Of a stretch of 46,810 nucleotides of DNA, positions 18,454-28,380 are shown piece by piece; positions within the stretch are counted from its first letter, which is position 1; the number at the start of each line of letters is the position of its first letter. The position numbers were made by a program, and so were the translations under genes. The notes beneath the pieces are model-generated. The model saw only the letters and a program-made list of their open reading frames with translations. It was not told where the DNA came from and did no database searches. The stretch is from Candidatus Falkowbacteria bacterium RIFOXYA2_FULL_38_12 (GTDB lineage: Bacteria > Patescibacteriota > Patescibacteriia > XYB2-FULL-38-15), in the NCBI GenBank assembly GCA_001778095.1, contig MFGA01000023.1, forward strand, positions 1 to 46,810, given 5' to 3'.

Positions 18454-18964
18454 TACTAGCGCCCCCCGTCACAATCTGCTCCGCTTTCTTTAAAAATTCC
18501 AAATCTCTTTCCCGTATGAAGGAAAATGGTCCGTCGCAATTATTGGGTTTATCGTTTTTAATTCTTACAATAGCATCCTTGAGGGGAACCCATACTATCT
18601 TAATACCTCTGCCTAGCTCTTCTTCTGTAAAATTAGGTTTACCCTTGGATACAATCCTTCCATAATAACAATATGATACTTGCTTCAAATTAACTCTTGA
18701 TTTAAATTCAATAATTTTACCAACCTCACCTATAACTTCAATTTTACTGCCGACCTCCTCGAGACATTCTCTTTTTAGAGCATCTATCTTGTCTTCCCCT
18801 TCGTCTATACCGCCCCCGGGAAGTTTATGATAATTATATTTTGAAACAAATAATAACGGGACTAAACTATTCTCATCAAAAAGAACGGCTCTTGACGCAT
18901 CTCTGGTTTTCCACGTTGTATCGTCGGAATAATTTTTATCCTTTATCTCTTTTAAGAGTTCCAT
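18437..18964 (-). CDS. NUDIX hydrolase
   Basis: Nudix box GGGIDEGEDKIDALKRECLEEVGSKI. Confidence 0.88.
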   Translation of the reverse strand: MELLKEIKDKNYSDDTTWKTRDASRAVLFDENSLVPLLFVSKYNYHKLPGGGIDEGEDKIDALKRECLEEVGSKIEVIGEVGKIIEFKSRVNLKQVSYCYYGRIVSKGKPNFTEEELGRGIKIVWVPLKDAIVRIKNDKPNNCDGPFSFIRERDLEFLKKAEQIVTGGASIDKKV

Positions 18965-19015
18965 ACTTCTTAGATTGGTTTTACCTAATTATGCATAATT
19001 TTTGCGGATCAAATG

Positions 19016-19429
19016 TTACTTATCATATTTTTCATTTTTTTCCCATATTCCGCTATATGGACCAAGTTTTAGCAGTTTTGTTGCTTCAGCTTTGAGCTCT
19101 TTGGCAATACCAACGGGGTCATAAATTATTTTGCCATAGGTCCAAAAATGCAAAGCAGGTGGCTTACCTTCCATTCGATTTATATCAAAGTAGCGACGTA
19201 TTACCTCGGGAGGATTGCAAAATAACTCTATTCTACAACCAAAACGCATGCGATATTTCTCTGCCCAGTTGGCATCACCCTTTGTTACAACCCTAATATC
19301 AAGATCACTTTCGTCGGTGGGTTTTCCATAAACATAAGATCCTGTAAGCAAAATGGCTTGGACTCTTTCATCTTGTTTTATTTCTTCCAAAATAGCATCA
19401 ATCTGATTATCTGTTAACATATGCCCCAT
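19016..19429 (-). CDS. nucleotidyltransferase-domain protein
   Basis: VQAILLTGSYVYGKPTDESDLDIRVV. Confidence 0.8.
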   Translation of the reverse strand: MGHMLTDNQIDAILEEIKQDERVQAILLTGSYVYGKPTDESDLDIRVVTKGDANWAEKYRMRFGCRIELFCNPPEVIRRYFDINRMEGKPPALHFWTYGKIIYDPVGIAKELKAEATKLLKLGPYSGIWEKNEKYDK

Positions 19430-19599
19430 TATTTATTTTTACATATTGAGAATTGTTGGCAACAAATTTTGCAGATTCTAATATTTTATTCATAATGCCT
19501 TAATACTGAAAGATAAACTAAGCATATCTTATCAAAAAATATCATAAACCTCAATATGACTTAAAAAAGAGGCGGATAACAAGACTTTGATATTTGCCA

Positions 19600-19640
19600 G
19601 AAAAAAAATAACCCTTCGGGCGGGGTTATTTTTAATTTAC
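19600..19640. terminator. Rho-independent terminator
   Basis: AAAAATAACCCTTCGGGCGGGGTTATTTTTAA. Confidence 0.6.
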
Positions 19641-19687
19641 ATAATCTCTTACTAAAATTTCGAGATAAAAAATATTCTCAACTCTTT

Positions 19688-21007
19688 TTATATGAAAAAC
19701 AACCAGATTGAACTGGCGACCACAATAAATATTGCCGCCACTAAAAATTTAAGGGCAAATTTGCGATCTCCTTGCATAAAAGAATAGACTGCCTTACTTG
19801 ATAAATTGGTGGCATTAACCAGTAAAAAAGTGACAAAGGCAAATTTAAAAGTAATCGCCTGACCGGCCATTTCCGCCAAGTTGACTAAGATCGCATCAAT
19901 GCCGGCGAAGGAAGCAATAACCGAGCTAATTATAAAACCGGATTGCCCGAATAAGATTAAACAAATTTTTGTCACAATTTTAATAACAATCAATATGATG
20001 CCGGCAAACTTCAAGGCTGGCATTAAAGAGAATATTTTGCCGGTCGTTGCCTCCTGGCCTTTCTCTTGTTTATCCGGTTCTTTTTTCCTCAAAAAAATCA
20101 TGGCAAGCAAGCCCGCAGTGAAAATCATTATCAAAATACTGGGCGCGATAGAAACAAGCCATTTTGGATTAAGCGGACCGACTAACAAAAATATTTGCAA
20201 AAAACTGGCCAAGTTGGCTAAAATTGCCGCTCCAACCAAATGATTAACAAAACTGGTTTTCTTACTCTTTTGCGCCAAAGATTGAGTGGCAGAAGTGGAA
20301 GATATAAAGCCGGCCATAAAACTGGTTAACGCAAAACCTTTTTTGTTCCCCACAATCCGACCTAGAATATATCCAAAAACATCAATGCCGGTAATCAACG
20401 CCACTACCATCCAAATTTTTCTGGGGTTTATTAAGTCTAAAGTATTAAATTGACCCAAATCTACATTCAATCCTTGTAAAATTTCCGGTAAGATGGGCAA
20501 ATCTTTTAATTTATAGGCGACATCCGGCAAGAAAGGCAAAACGACCAACGCGATGATGGCGTAGCTGATGAATGATTGTAATTCTTGTCTGGAAACACCG
20601 ACTACGATTTGCTTGGTCTTGGACTTCAGAGACAAAATAAGCATTAATATAACAAAAATGACAACTATAATCTGCAAAGGTACGGTATCCAATATTAATA
20701 ATAAACCGATCAAAAAAGTGATTACGACCGACAACTCACTGGTTATGCCAAAATCGTGAACAGTGGAAGATCCGACAATATAATAAGAAATCAACAAAAC
20801 TAGAAATCCACCAACAACTAAAAGCGCCAAAGAGGAAAGATTATGCGTAAAAAATATTCCGGCCAAAGCACCCATCAAGGCAATTAAAGAATAAGTCCGC
20901 ATGCCGCCTATCGCTCCGGCGCCCTGTTTGCTCCCCTCCCGCTCCAAACCAATAGTCGCGCCAAAAATAATTGAGAGTATTAATTTTACAAGCAATCCTG
21001 AAAACAT
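19688..21007 (-). CDS. MgtC/SapB + DUF4010 family membrane protein
   Basis: SIIFGATIGLEREGSKQGAGAIGGMRTYSLIALMGALAG; C-terminal multi-TM. Confidence 0.85.
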   Translation of the reverse strand: MFSGLLVKLILSIIFGATIGLEREGSKQGAGAIGGMRTYSLIALMGALAGIFFTHNLSSLALLVVGGFLVLLISYYIVGSSTVHDFGITSELSVVITFLIGLLLILDTVPLQIIVVIFVILMLILSLKSKTKQIVVGVSRQELQSFISYAIIALVVLPFLPDVAYKLKDLPILPEILQGLNVDLGQFNTLDLINPRKIWMVVALITGIDVFGYILGRIVGNKKGFALTSFMAGFISSTSATQSLAQKSKKTSFVNHLVGAAILANLASFLQIFLLVGPLNPKWLVSIAPSILIMIFTAGLLAMIFLRKKEPDKQEKGQEATTGKIFSLMPALKFAGIILIVIKIVTKICLILFGQSGFIISSVIASFAGIDAILVNLAEMAGQAITFKFAFVTFLLVNATNLSSKAVYSFMQGDRKFALKFLVAAIFIVVASSIWLFFI

Positions 21008-21111
21008 AATTTTAAAAAATTAATTTTTTATTATACTATTTTGTTTATTTTTTTACAATAAAAATAACCCCACTCTTCGTAAAAAATGAGGTTATTTTTA
21101 ATTGTTCTTTG

Positions 21112-21606
21112 TTAAATCATTAACGCCCTTCCTCCTATTTCCATAAGCAGACCTGATAGAGCCTCTATTTCTTTTATTTTTTTATTTGGAATAATATCTT
21201 CAGCCAATACCTCCAGTCTTTCCAACGTTTCGGCCAATTTCTGCTTTCCCGCCGAAGCTGATTGCACAAAACGCACTCGAGCGTCTTTTTCAATCGGACC
21301 GCTTTTAATAAGATGAACTTTTTCCATCGGCAAAAGAAGGCGCGTTACTCCCGAAGGAGTTAGCCCGATCTTATCGGCAATATCCACCCGGCGCATCTTT
21401 TCTCCTTCTGCCTGGCTTAGATGAAATAAAATCAAAAACTCGCTGAAACTTAACCCTCCCAATCCGCGATCAAAACGACCGTTAAGAATGGTTTGCGTTT
21501 TAGACAGATTGATGAAGAATTCTATTGACTTATTTATTTTTGTCATAATTTTATTATTGATTAATACTTTACTAATCAAGTATATAGTAAATAAATTTGT
21601 TGTCAA
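21112..21606 (-). CDS. MarR-family transcriptional regulator (start probably MTKINK at 21546)
   Basis: EFLILFHLSQAEGEKMRRVDIADKIGLTPSGVTRLLLPMEKVHLIKSGPIEKDARVRFV winged HTH. Confidence 0.85.
   Translation of the reverse strand: MTTNLFTIYLISKVLINNKIMTKINKSIEFFINLSKTQTILNGRFDRGLGGLSFSEFLILFHLSQAEGEKMRRVDIADKIGLTPSGVTRLLLPMEKVHLIKSGPIEKDARVRFVQSASAGKQKLAETLERLEVLAEDIIPNKKIKEIEALSGLLMEIGGRALMI
21557..21579. promoter_or_regulatory. palindromic candidate MarR operator
   Basis: TTGATTA-N9-TAATCAA. Confidence 0.5.
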
Positions 21607-21607
21607 A

Positions 21608-21636
21608 TTGATTTACTGACGATAGCAGAGTATACT
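21608..21636 (+). promoter_or_regulatory. sigma70-type promoter for the GlsB/YeaQ gene
   Basis: TTGATT-N17-TATACT. Confidence 0.55.
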
Positions 21637-21670
21637 TGTGGCACGCAGTTAATTAATTAAACGAAATTGT

Positions 21671-21919
21671 ATGGGAATTTTTCTTTGGATCATCTTCGGC
21701 GGTCTGGTTGGTTGGGTTGCGTCTCTGATCATGAAGACCGACGGGCAACAAGGTATTGTGCTGAATGTTGTAGTTGGCGTCATTGGCGCGGTGCTGGGCG
21801 GCTGGGTCATGAGCTTGATCGGCAAAAGCGGTGTAGGCGGTTTTAATTTATATAGCTTTCTGGTAGCGCTACTCGGAGCGGTAATCCTTGTTTGGATTGT
21901 TAAGGCTATACGAAGTTAG
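21671..21919 (+). CDS. GlsB/YeaQ/YmgE family stress-response membrane protein
   Basis: [46 protein letters not shown]. Confidence 0.92.
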   Translation: MGIFLWIIFGGLVGWVASLIMKTDGQQGIVLNVVVGVIGAVLGGWVMSLIGKSGVGGFNLYSFLVALLGAVILVWIVKAIRS

Positions 21920-21944
21920 TAGTAATTTTCATTTGTCATAGAAC

Positions 21945-21977
21945 TAAAAACAGCTCTTAATTGAGCTGTTTTTTGAC
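21945..21977 (+). terminator. Rho-independent terminator
   Basis: AAAAACAGCTCTTAATTGAGCTGTTTTTT. Confidence 0.75.
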
Positions 21978-22068
21978 TTGAATATACAAAAATCGGGATC
22001 GCAACTATTACTTGAGAATGAGAGAATACTGGGGTGATAAATTAAGTGTCTTCCCCAGTGGCTACTTA

Positions 22069-23025
22069 CTATTTATACATAATTAAGTTGAACAAGTACC
22101 CTGTAAAGATTATACCCGTCCCAACAACCGAAGCAAAAATAATTATCAGCCTTGTTTTCATAACTTTCTTTAAAATCATAAATTCCGGTAAAGACAAGGC
22201 TGTGACGGCCATCATAAAAGCTAGAGTTGTACCAATAGCTACGCCCTTTTCAGTTAAAACGCTTACCAAAGGAATAACACCGGCGGCATTAGAATAAAGC
22301 GGAATACCTACAAGCACTGCCAAAGGCACGGCATACCATTTGTCTGCTCCGGCATATTTTGCCAAAAAATCTGCCGGCAAATAGCCGTGGATCCAAGCCC
22401 CTACGCCAACGCCAATTAATATATACAGCCAAACCCTTTTAACTATGTCCCAAGTATAATTTTTGGCATAATTTAATCTTTGCGACCAATTCATTTCCGG
22501 TAATTGTAAACTGTTTTTAGCTTGATTTTTCCTGACAAAATCGGCAAGCAAATGTTCTACTGGAAGTTTGCCCATAATTAAACCTGACACAATGGCGATT
22601 GTTAGACCACTGACTATATAAATACCGGCAATTTTCCAACCAAAAAGACCAAATAATAAAACTAGAGCTACCTCATTGATCATTGGTGATGACACCAAAA
22701 AAGAAAAAGTAACTCCAAGCGGTACTCCCACTTCTACAAAACCTAAAAACAACGGTACGGCCGAACAAGAACAAAATGGCGTGATAATGCCAAATAGCGC
22801 GGCTAAAATGTTTCCCACAAACTTATGCTTACGGGATAGAATATTACGAATTTTTTCAGGCGGAAGGAAGGAGCGGATAATAGAAACTGAAAAAATAATA
22901 GCAGCTAACAGCAGAAAAATTTTGATCGTGTCGTACACGAAAAAATTCACTGCTTCGGCTAGAAGTGTTTTGGGGGTGATACTCAATATTGAATAAGTTA
23001 GCCAATCGGCAAAAAATTTTATCAT
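22069..23025 (-). CDS. permease (DUF318/ArsP-like)
   Basis: FGIITPFCSCSAVPLFLGFVEVGVPLGVTFSFLVSSPMINEVALVLL; multiple TM. Confidence 0.88.
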   Translation of the reverse strand: MIKFFADWLTYSILSITPKTLLAEAVNFFVYDTIKIFLLLAAIIFSVSIIRSFLPPEKIRNILSRKHKFVGNILAALFGIITPFCSCSAVPLFLGFVEVGVPLGVTFSFLVSSPMINEVALVLLFGLFGWKIAGIYIVSGLTIAIVSGLIMGKLPVEHLLADFVRKNQAKNSLQLPEMNWSQRLNYAKNYTWDIVKRVWLYILIGVGVGAWIHGYLPADFLAKYAGADKWYAVPLAVLVGIPLYSNAAGVIPLVSVLTEKGVAIGTTLAFMMAVTALSLPEFMILKKVMKTRLIIIFASVVGTGIIFTGYLFNLIMYK

Positions 23026-23261
23026 TTTGCTAATAACTTTTTAATTTCTTCTACGCCCAAGACGCAACCATAGCTAACAACTTCTCCGTCAACCACAACC
23101 GCTGGCGTGCTCATAATGCCGTAGCTCATAATAGTCTGAATGTCGACTATTTTATCCACCGGGGCATCAATATTTAATTCTTTCAAGGCTTGTTTGACGT
23201 TTTGTTCTAGCTTCTGGCAATTAGGACAGCCTGTTCCTAAGATTTTAATGTTCATATTCAA
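23022..23261 (-). CDS. thioredoxin-like small redox-active disulfide protein
   Basis: MNMNIKILGTGCPNCQKLEQNVKQALKEL...IMSTPAVVVDGEVV. Confidence 0.9.
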   Translation of the reverse strand: MNMNIKILGTGCPNCQKLEQNVKQALKELNIDAPVDKIVDIQTIMSYGIMSTPAVVVDGEVVSYGCVLGVEEIKKLLAK

Positions 23262-23267
23262 GTTTAG

Positions 23268-24521
23268 TTATTTAAGTTTACCCCAAAGAGCGCGCAATAT
23301 CGTTTTTGCTTGATCTTTATAATACAAATAAGCAAAGGCGAATATAATTAATTGCAATAAAGTTAAAGTTAAAGGTAAAAATTGTAACGTTGGTAATATT
23401 CCGATCTCGGCAACCAATACCAATGAAATTATTACGCTCACTATCCTCCCAAGATTTAGGAATATCTCATGGTCAAATATAACTACAAATTTATCCTGCT
23501 TCTTTTCACCCAACACTGTGTCCATAACACTCAAAAACCATGGATTTAAAGCTAGCCAATAGAAAGCAAGCGATAACCCACAAAGCAATACAAAAATATA
23601 AACAGAGAGATGAGACATAAATAGTGCTAACAATAATGCTAGCAAAAAATTTACTGAAAATGATAACAATAAAATATATTTACGATCTCTGCGACTGCTA
23701 TATTTCCCATATATGTACAATAAAAGCATTGATATTAGGGAAACAACAGCGCTTATGGTGCCTAAAACATTTTCTTTTCCTAAAAAATATAGAATGAGCA
23801 AGGTAGGTAAAAAATACATAGAGCCGTCAAGAACACCCATACCCATCGCCACAATTCTAACCTGATTCCATTTTTTAGAAATAGATAACTGCCATATTTT
23901 TTTTATTGTCGGAGTCTCAAGGTTAGTTTTAAAAATTACCAAACCAGACAAAAGCATAAAGATAAAAGCTATAAATATAAGCAACAAATAAGCTCCTGTC
24001 GCCGAATAACCAAGCATTGATTCCACTGAAAAAATTATCCATCCGGACACAAAGGCAACAACCATTCCTGATATTTTATTGGCTAAAGACACTATACTAA
24101 AAAAATAATTTCTGTGTTCATCTTTTGTTTCTTGAAGGGTTAAATAATTACGACTAGACCAATAAAGTCCAGAGCCAACTCCATAAATTAAACCGTAAGT
24201 TAAATAAATAAAAAAACTGAAACTAGATAAAAATATCGCCAAAAAACCCGCTATTATTGAAATCAATAACCCTAAAATATAAGTAAATTTAATATTAATT
24301 TTTCTTAAAAGTATAGTCGCAAATAAAAAACCAAAAGGAAGGCCGATAAATAAACCTAGGTTATACCCGGCCACATTTATAAAAGAACCCGTTTGCCTCC
24401 AAATAAAAGCATTTATAAATAACGATATTATCGGGTACGCTGCGCCCCACAATGCGTAAGAAAAAAATAAGCTTTTAGTCTTATCGCTAATAACATCAAA
24501 AGATATTTTGCTTAATACCAT
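23268..24521 (-). CDS. MFS-type transporter
   Basis: About 12 hydrophobic segments; MFS-like layout. Confidence 0.7.
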   Translation of the reverse strand: MVLSKISFDVISDKTKSLFFSYALWGAAYPIISLFINAFIWRQTGSFINVAGYNLGLFIGLPFGFLFATILLRKINIKFTYILGLLISIIAGFLAIFLSSFSFFIYLTYGLIYGVGSGLYWSSRNYLTLQETKDEHRNYFFSIVSLANKISGMVVAFVSGWIIFSVESMLGYSATGAYLLLIFIAFIFMLLSGLVIFKTNLETPTIKKIWQLSISKKWNQVRIVAMGMGVLDGSMYFLPTLLILYFLGKENVLGTISAVVSLISMLLLYIYGKYSSRRDRKYILLLSFSVNFLLALLLALFMSHLSVYIFVLLCGLSLAFYWLALNPWFLSVMDTVLGEKKQDKFVVIFDHEIFLNLGRIVSVIISLVLVAEIGILPTLQFLPLTLTLLQLIIFAFAYLYYKDQAKTILRALWGKLK

Positions 24522-24674
24522 ATCTATGATTTTTATTAATTACTTAAGTATAGCATAAACCAAAAACAGCCCATATTTAGGCTGTATTAAAAGGAAAAGG
24601 CGGGACCCCTCCGGGATGCGCTTAGAACTTTTGATTAGAAAATTGTGGGAGTGGAGATGGGGAGATGAAAAGGT

Positions 24675-25238
24675 TTAGTCGGAAACAGTCTCTAATTTTG
24701 CTCGTTGAATAATCTCTTGGATAAATTCCTCTTTGGCTTTAGTATAAGAAGGCCTGTCGTTTGGATATTGCTTTGCTAATTTGATCTTAAGTTTAATGTA
24801 TTTATTTCTTGATGATTCATTGCGTCTTAGATGGTCACGAAACATAATATGATCTTTCCACCCAGAATCGCTGTTCATTTTTACAAGATTGAGATGATGG
24901 GTTCTTTTTTCTTCAGAGCCTTTGGCAAAAAAATGGCGATCTGGATACTTATGCATATAAGTATATCCAATCTTTTTAAGTGGTTCTATAAATTTATTGA
25001 TAGCCACATCATCAATTGATTCTACTGCCACATTTATATCAATAAGTGGTTTTGCTGGAACACTTGGGACAGCAGTACTGCCCACATGTTCAATTGCGAT
25101 TATGTTATCGCCAAGCTTATCAAAAAGAAGCTGTTTCTCTTTTTTGAAAAGCTTAGCCCATTCATCATAATGTTCACTTAATTTTACTGTTCCTCTTTTA
25201 AGACCGAGGATAGACATATATTTATTTCTTGCACACAT
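24675..25238 (-). CDS. GrpB family (nucleotidyltransferase-fold) protein
   Basis: AIEHVGSTAVPSVPAKPLIDINVAVE...HHLNLVKMNSDSGWKDHIMFRDHLR. Confidence 0.9.
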   Translation of the reverse strand: MCARNKYMSILGLKRGTVKLSEHYDEWAKLFKKEKQLLFDKLGDNIIAIEHVGSTAVPSVPAKPLIDINVAVESIDDVAINKFIEPLKKIGYTYMHKYPDRHFFAKGSEEKRTHHLNLVKMNSDSGWKDHIMFRDHLRRNESSRNKYIKLKIKLAKQYPNDRPSYTKAKEEFIQEIIQRAKLETVSD

Positions 25239-25325
25239 AAAAAATAAACGATCTGGAAGAATTATGATTCTTCCCTAATGACCCCTTGCCACCTCTAACG
25301 TCTTGCTCCCATCTTTGTACACTTT

Positions 25326-25787
25326 TTATAGAAACTTTTTAATTTCTTCTGTGTATTGAGCTCTTACTATTAAACCAGGATCTTCTTGTCTGACATAATG
25401 ACCACAAATATTATCTTTTTTATATCTTGGGAAAAGATGAAGAGTAAAGTGTTCCGCAGTCTTTGCTGTGCCGTCATCATGCATCCATGATACTCCATCA
25501 GCCTTAGAGGCTTGTTTTATTGCTTTTGTAATTTTTTTGGCAAGGATATACATTTTAGCTAAAACTTCATCGGGGATCTCATATGTATCAATGTAATGTT
25601 TTTTTGGCACAATTATTGCGTGATAATTATTAAGTGGTGCCCTGCTTAAAAAAGAGGTAAAGAGATTGTCTTCATAAATTACTACTTCTTTGTCGGTAAA
25701 ATTACAAAATACACAATCTTTAGAATCAACATGCTTTGGCCCATCATGTCCACTTTCGCACCAAGGACAATTTCTTTTTTCTTCCAT
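25326..25787 (-). CDS. HIT-like family protein with altered His triad
   Basis: CVFCNFTDKEVVIYEDNLFTSFLSRAPLNNYHAIIVPKKHY; triad region EHFTLHLFPRY. Confidence 0.85.
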   Translation of the reverse strand: MEEKRNCPWCESGHDGPKHVDSKDCVFCNFTDKEVVIYEDNLFTSFLSRAPLNNYHAIIVPKKHYIDTYEIPDEVLAKMYILAKKITKAIKQASKADGVSWMHDDGTAKTAEHFTLHLFPRYKKDNICGHYVRQEDPGLIVRAQYTEEIKKFL

Positions 25788-25876
25788 AAAATTTTAAATC
25801 AAGAATAATTATCTCTATCCCATTATACCAAATTACCCCAATATTTCTAATGTCTAAGCCCCCTAGATTTCAGAAC

Positions 25877-25906
25877 TAAAAAAGCTCTTGTTGGAGCTGT
25901 TTTTTA
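25877..25906 (-). terminator. terminator after dnaX-tRNA-Gln
   Basis: Minus strand: AACAGCTCCAACAAGAGCTTTTTT. Confidence 0.65.
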
Positions 25907-25921
25907 GGTTTCTATTTGAAA

Positions 25922-25992
25922 CTCGGGGACAAGGATTCGAACCTTGATTACCAGGGCCAGAACCTGGCGTCCTGCCGTTAGACGATCCCCGA
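25922..25992 (-). tRNA. tRNA-Gln (anticodon CTG)
   Basis: Minus strand TCGGGGATCGTCTAACGGCAGGACGCCAGGTTCTGGCCCTGGTAATCAAGGTTCGAATCCTTGTCCCCGAG; anticodon loop TTCTGGC, T-loop GGTTCGAATCC. Confidence 0.95.
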
Positions 25993-25998
25993 ATAATT

Positions 25999-27612
25999 TT
26001 ACTCAACAACTCTCCCGCCGAATTCTTCTAAAACCTTGTCCACTTCTATCGGCGGTGGCTCGGCTGGCTCGGGAATATCGGCAATAATGCCGGTTACTCC
26101 CAAATCACTGCCAATCGCTTCTTTTATCAAATTCTTCAAGAGCAAATTGTTTTTATTCTCATTTATTCTTTCTTTGTGAAACCTGTATTTAAAACCTATC
26201 TGCAAAATTCCATTTTCCACGATGATCGGCTGACCAACTCTTAAAATCAAGACAAGTGAAGGACTGCGATCCGCCGCCAACCTTAAGATATCATGCCACT
26301 TTTCTTTTATTTTCTCAAGGTTAAAATCTATGACCAGGGGCCCGGAATTCCTTACTTCAATTTCCTCCACTCTCGCGTTTTCTTTTTTCTCCTCCGCTTT
26401 TTGAAAAGAATCTTTTATTTTTGCCCTTTCTTCGTCAGTAATGTTTAAGCTTTTTCCAACCGGTTTTGAACTTACGGTAGAAACTTCTTGAAGCGGTTTT
26501 GAAGCGCAGACATTACCCCTGGCGATTTCTACGACAGCCATTTCAAGAGGCAATTGAGCTATGTCGGATGATCTTAGTTCTTGCTTTGTTTCAATAAATA
26601 AACCTATCCAATGAATTATTTTTTGCGCGTCAATATTTTTGGAAAATTCCAAAACTTTTTTCTCGGATTCTTCGTCCAAATCAAAAGAATATTCTTCCAA
26701 CTCCCCGCTTACGCCTAAAAGCAATATTTTTCTCAAAAATTCTATCAAATCCGAAGTGAATTGAGAAAGATCCGCTCCGGCGTTAACCAATTTGTTGATA
26801 AGTCTTATCCCCTTTTCCGCGTCTTTCATTGCCAAATATCCGACAAATTCCGAGGCTGTATTAAAATCCGACCGAGGAATGATTAGTTCAGCCTGCTCTT
26901 TGCTGATTTTATTATCTTTATCGCGCAAAACCAAAACCTGACCGAGTAGACTTTCCGCGTCGCGCACACATCCTTCAGAAGCGCGGGCAATGCTTTCCAA
27001 GATACCATCATCAACTTGGACTCGCTCTTGGCTTAAAATATATTTCAATCTCTCCACCATTTCCCTCTTTGATATTTTTTTAAAATCAAACCTCTGACAG
27101 CGAGAAATTATTGTCTGAGGAACTTTATGAGTTTCAGTCGTCGCTAAAATAAAAATCACTCGAGCCGGAGGCTCTTCAATAGTCTTCAAAAGAGCGTTAA
27201 AAGCCGAAGTGGAAAGCATGTGCACTTCGTCTATGATAAAAACTTTATATTTTCTTTTGGAAGGAGAAAATTTAGCGTTGGCGACAATATTCTCGCGAAC
27301 ATTATCCACTCCGGTGTGTGAGGCCGCGTCGATTTCCACAATATCCAAATCCCGCCCGGAAGAAATTTCCTCGCAGGAATTACATTTGCCACAAGCCTCC
27401 GCTTCTCCCGGTTTTCTATTCTCGCAATTTATCGCTTTTGCCAATAGTCTCGCGATGGTCGTTTTTCCAATACCTCTCGGCCCGCAAAAAAGATAGGCAT
27501 GAGCGATTTTATCGGTCTCAATTTCGTTTTGTATGGTAATTTTAACATGATTCTGGTTAGTGATTTCTTTCCAGGTCTGCGGTCTGTATTTTCTATATAA
27601 AGTGGTGGACAT
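25999..27612 (-). CDS. dnaX: DNA polymerase III subunit gamma/tau
   Basis: LYRKYRPQTWKEI...FCGPRGIGKTTIARLLAKAINC...CGKCNSC...VFIIDEVHMLSTSAFNALLKTIEEPP. Confidence 0.96.
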   Translation of the reverse strand: MSTTLYRKYRPQTWKEITNQNHVKITIQNEIETDKIAHAYLFCGPRGIGKTTIARLLAKAINCENRKPGEAEACGKCNSCEEISSGRDLDIVEIDAASHTGVDNVRENIVANAKFSPSKRKYKVFIIDEVHMLSTSAFNALLKTIEEPPARVIFILATTETHKVPQTIISRCQRFDFKKISKREMVERLKYILSQERVQVDDGILESIARASEGCVRDAESLLGQVLVLRDKDNKISKEQAELIIPRSDFNTASEFVGYLAMKDAEKGIRLINKLVNAGADLSQFTSDLIEFLRKILLLGVSGELEEYSFDLDEESEKKVLEFSKNIDAQKIIHWIGLFIETKQELRSSDIAQLPLEMAVVEIARGNVCASKPLQEVSTVSSKPVGKSLNITDEERAKIKDSFQKAEEKKENARVEEIEVRNSGPLVIDFNLEKIKEKWHDILRLAADRSPSLVLILRVGQPIIVENGILQIGFKYRFHKERINENKNNLLLKNLIKEAIGSDLGVTGIIADIPEPAEPPPIEVDKVLEEFGGRVVE

Positions 27613-27660
27613 AGTGGCTTGTTAATTGAGGTATCTTAGCCTATTTTAGGATTAAAGTCA

Positions 27661-27710
27661 AAACAAAAAAGATTTTCATTTTGAAAATCTTTTTTGTTAT
27701 TTTACATGGG
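27661..27710. terminator. bidirectional terminator hairpin
   Basis: AAAAAAGATTTTCATTTTGAAAATCTTTTTTG. Confidence 0.7.
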
Positions 27711-27716
27711 CTCAAT

Positions 27717-28363
27717 TTACTTGCCTTCCTCTCTTTTAAATAAAATAATATTGCTAATATTTTCGTCTTTTTTAAGATCAGCAAATAACTGAGATATACC
27801 GTCTACCCCAACCTCTTTTGCTATTCCTAAAATATATCCGTCTTCGCCTAAAGCATAATAACAACCGTATTTATCACCACTCTCCCTCCATCCTCTAAAT
27901 AAATTATTATTGAATTCTTCGCGTTCTTGCATCATTTTTTTAAGTTGTTCTGTCTTTTTTCTTTCTGCGGGTGACATATTTTCCAATGTAATTAGAGATT
28001 GCAATTCTCTTGAAGGGAAAAAACTTACTTGATCACCCTTTTTAATTTCAGTTCCCTCACCAAAAGGAATATCTAAAAGTATAGTAAGTGGAACACTGAC
28101 TTTATCTTCGCCTACACCCAATTTAACACAAAGAGAACCTTCTCTGTTCTCTTCAACGGAAAATGTTTTTTTACCATCAAAACAATAAGTAAATAATGAA
28201 TCTTTCCAGGCTTCAGAATCATCTCCAGAATAATAACTCTCAACCCCACGACCTTTTCTAAAAGCTTTCGCGGGAACATCCATGCTCCAATGCTTGAATG
28301 TTTCTCTTGGCTCCCCCCCAAGGCTTTTAACTCATCCCCTTCTCTTTTTTGTTTTTCGTTCAT
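27717..28363 (-). pseudogene. hypothetical protein, frameshifted at a G7 tract (ORFs 28112-28363 and 27717-28283 join)
   Basis: Adding one G at 28313-28319 fuses MNEKQKREGDELKALGG to EPRETFKHWSMDVPAKAFRKGRGVESYY. Confidence 0.65.
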
Positions 28364-28380
28364 AAATTTATGTTAATTTA

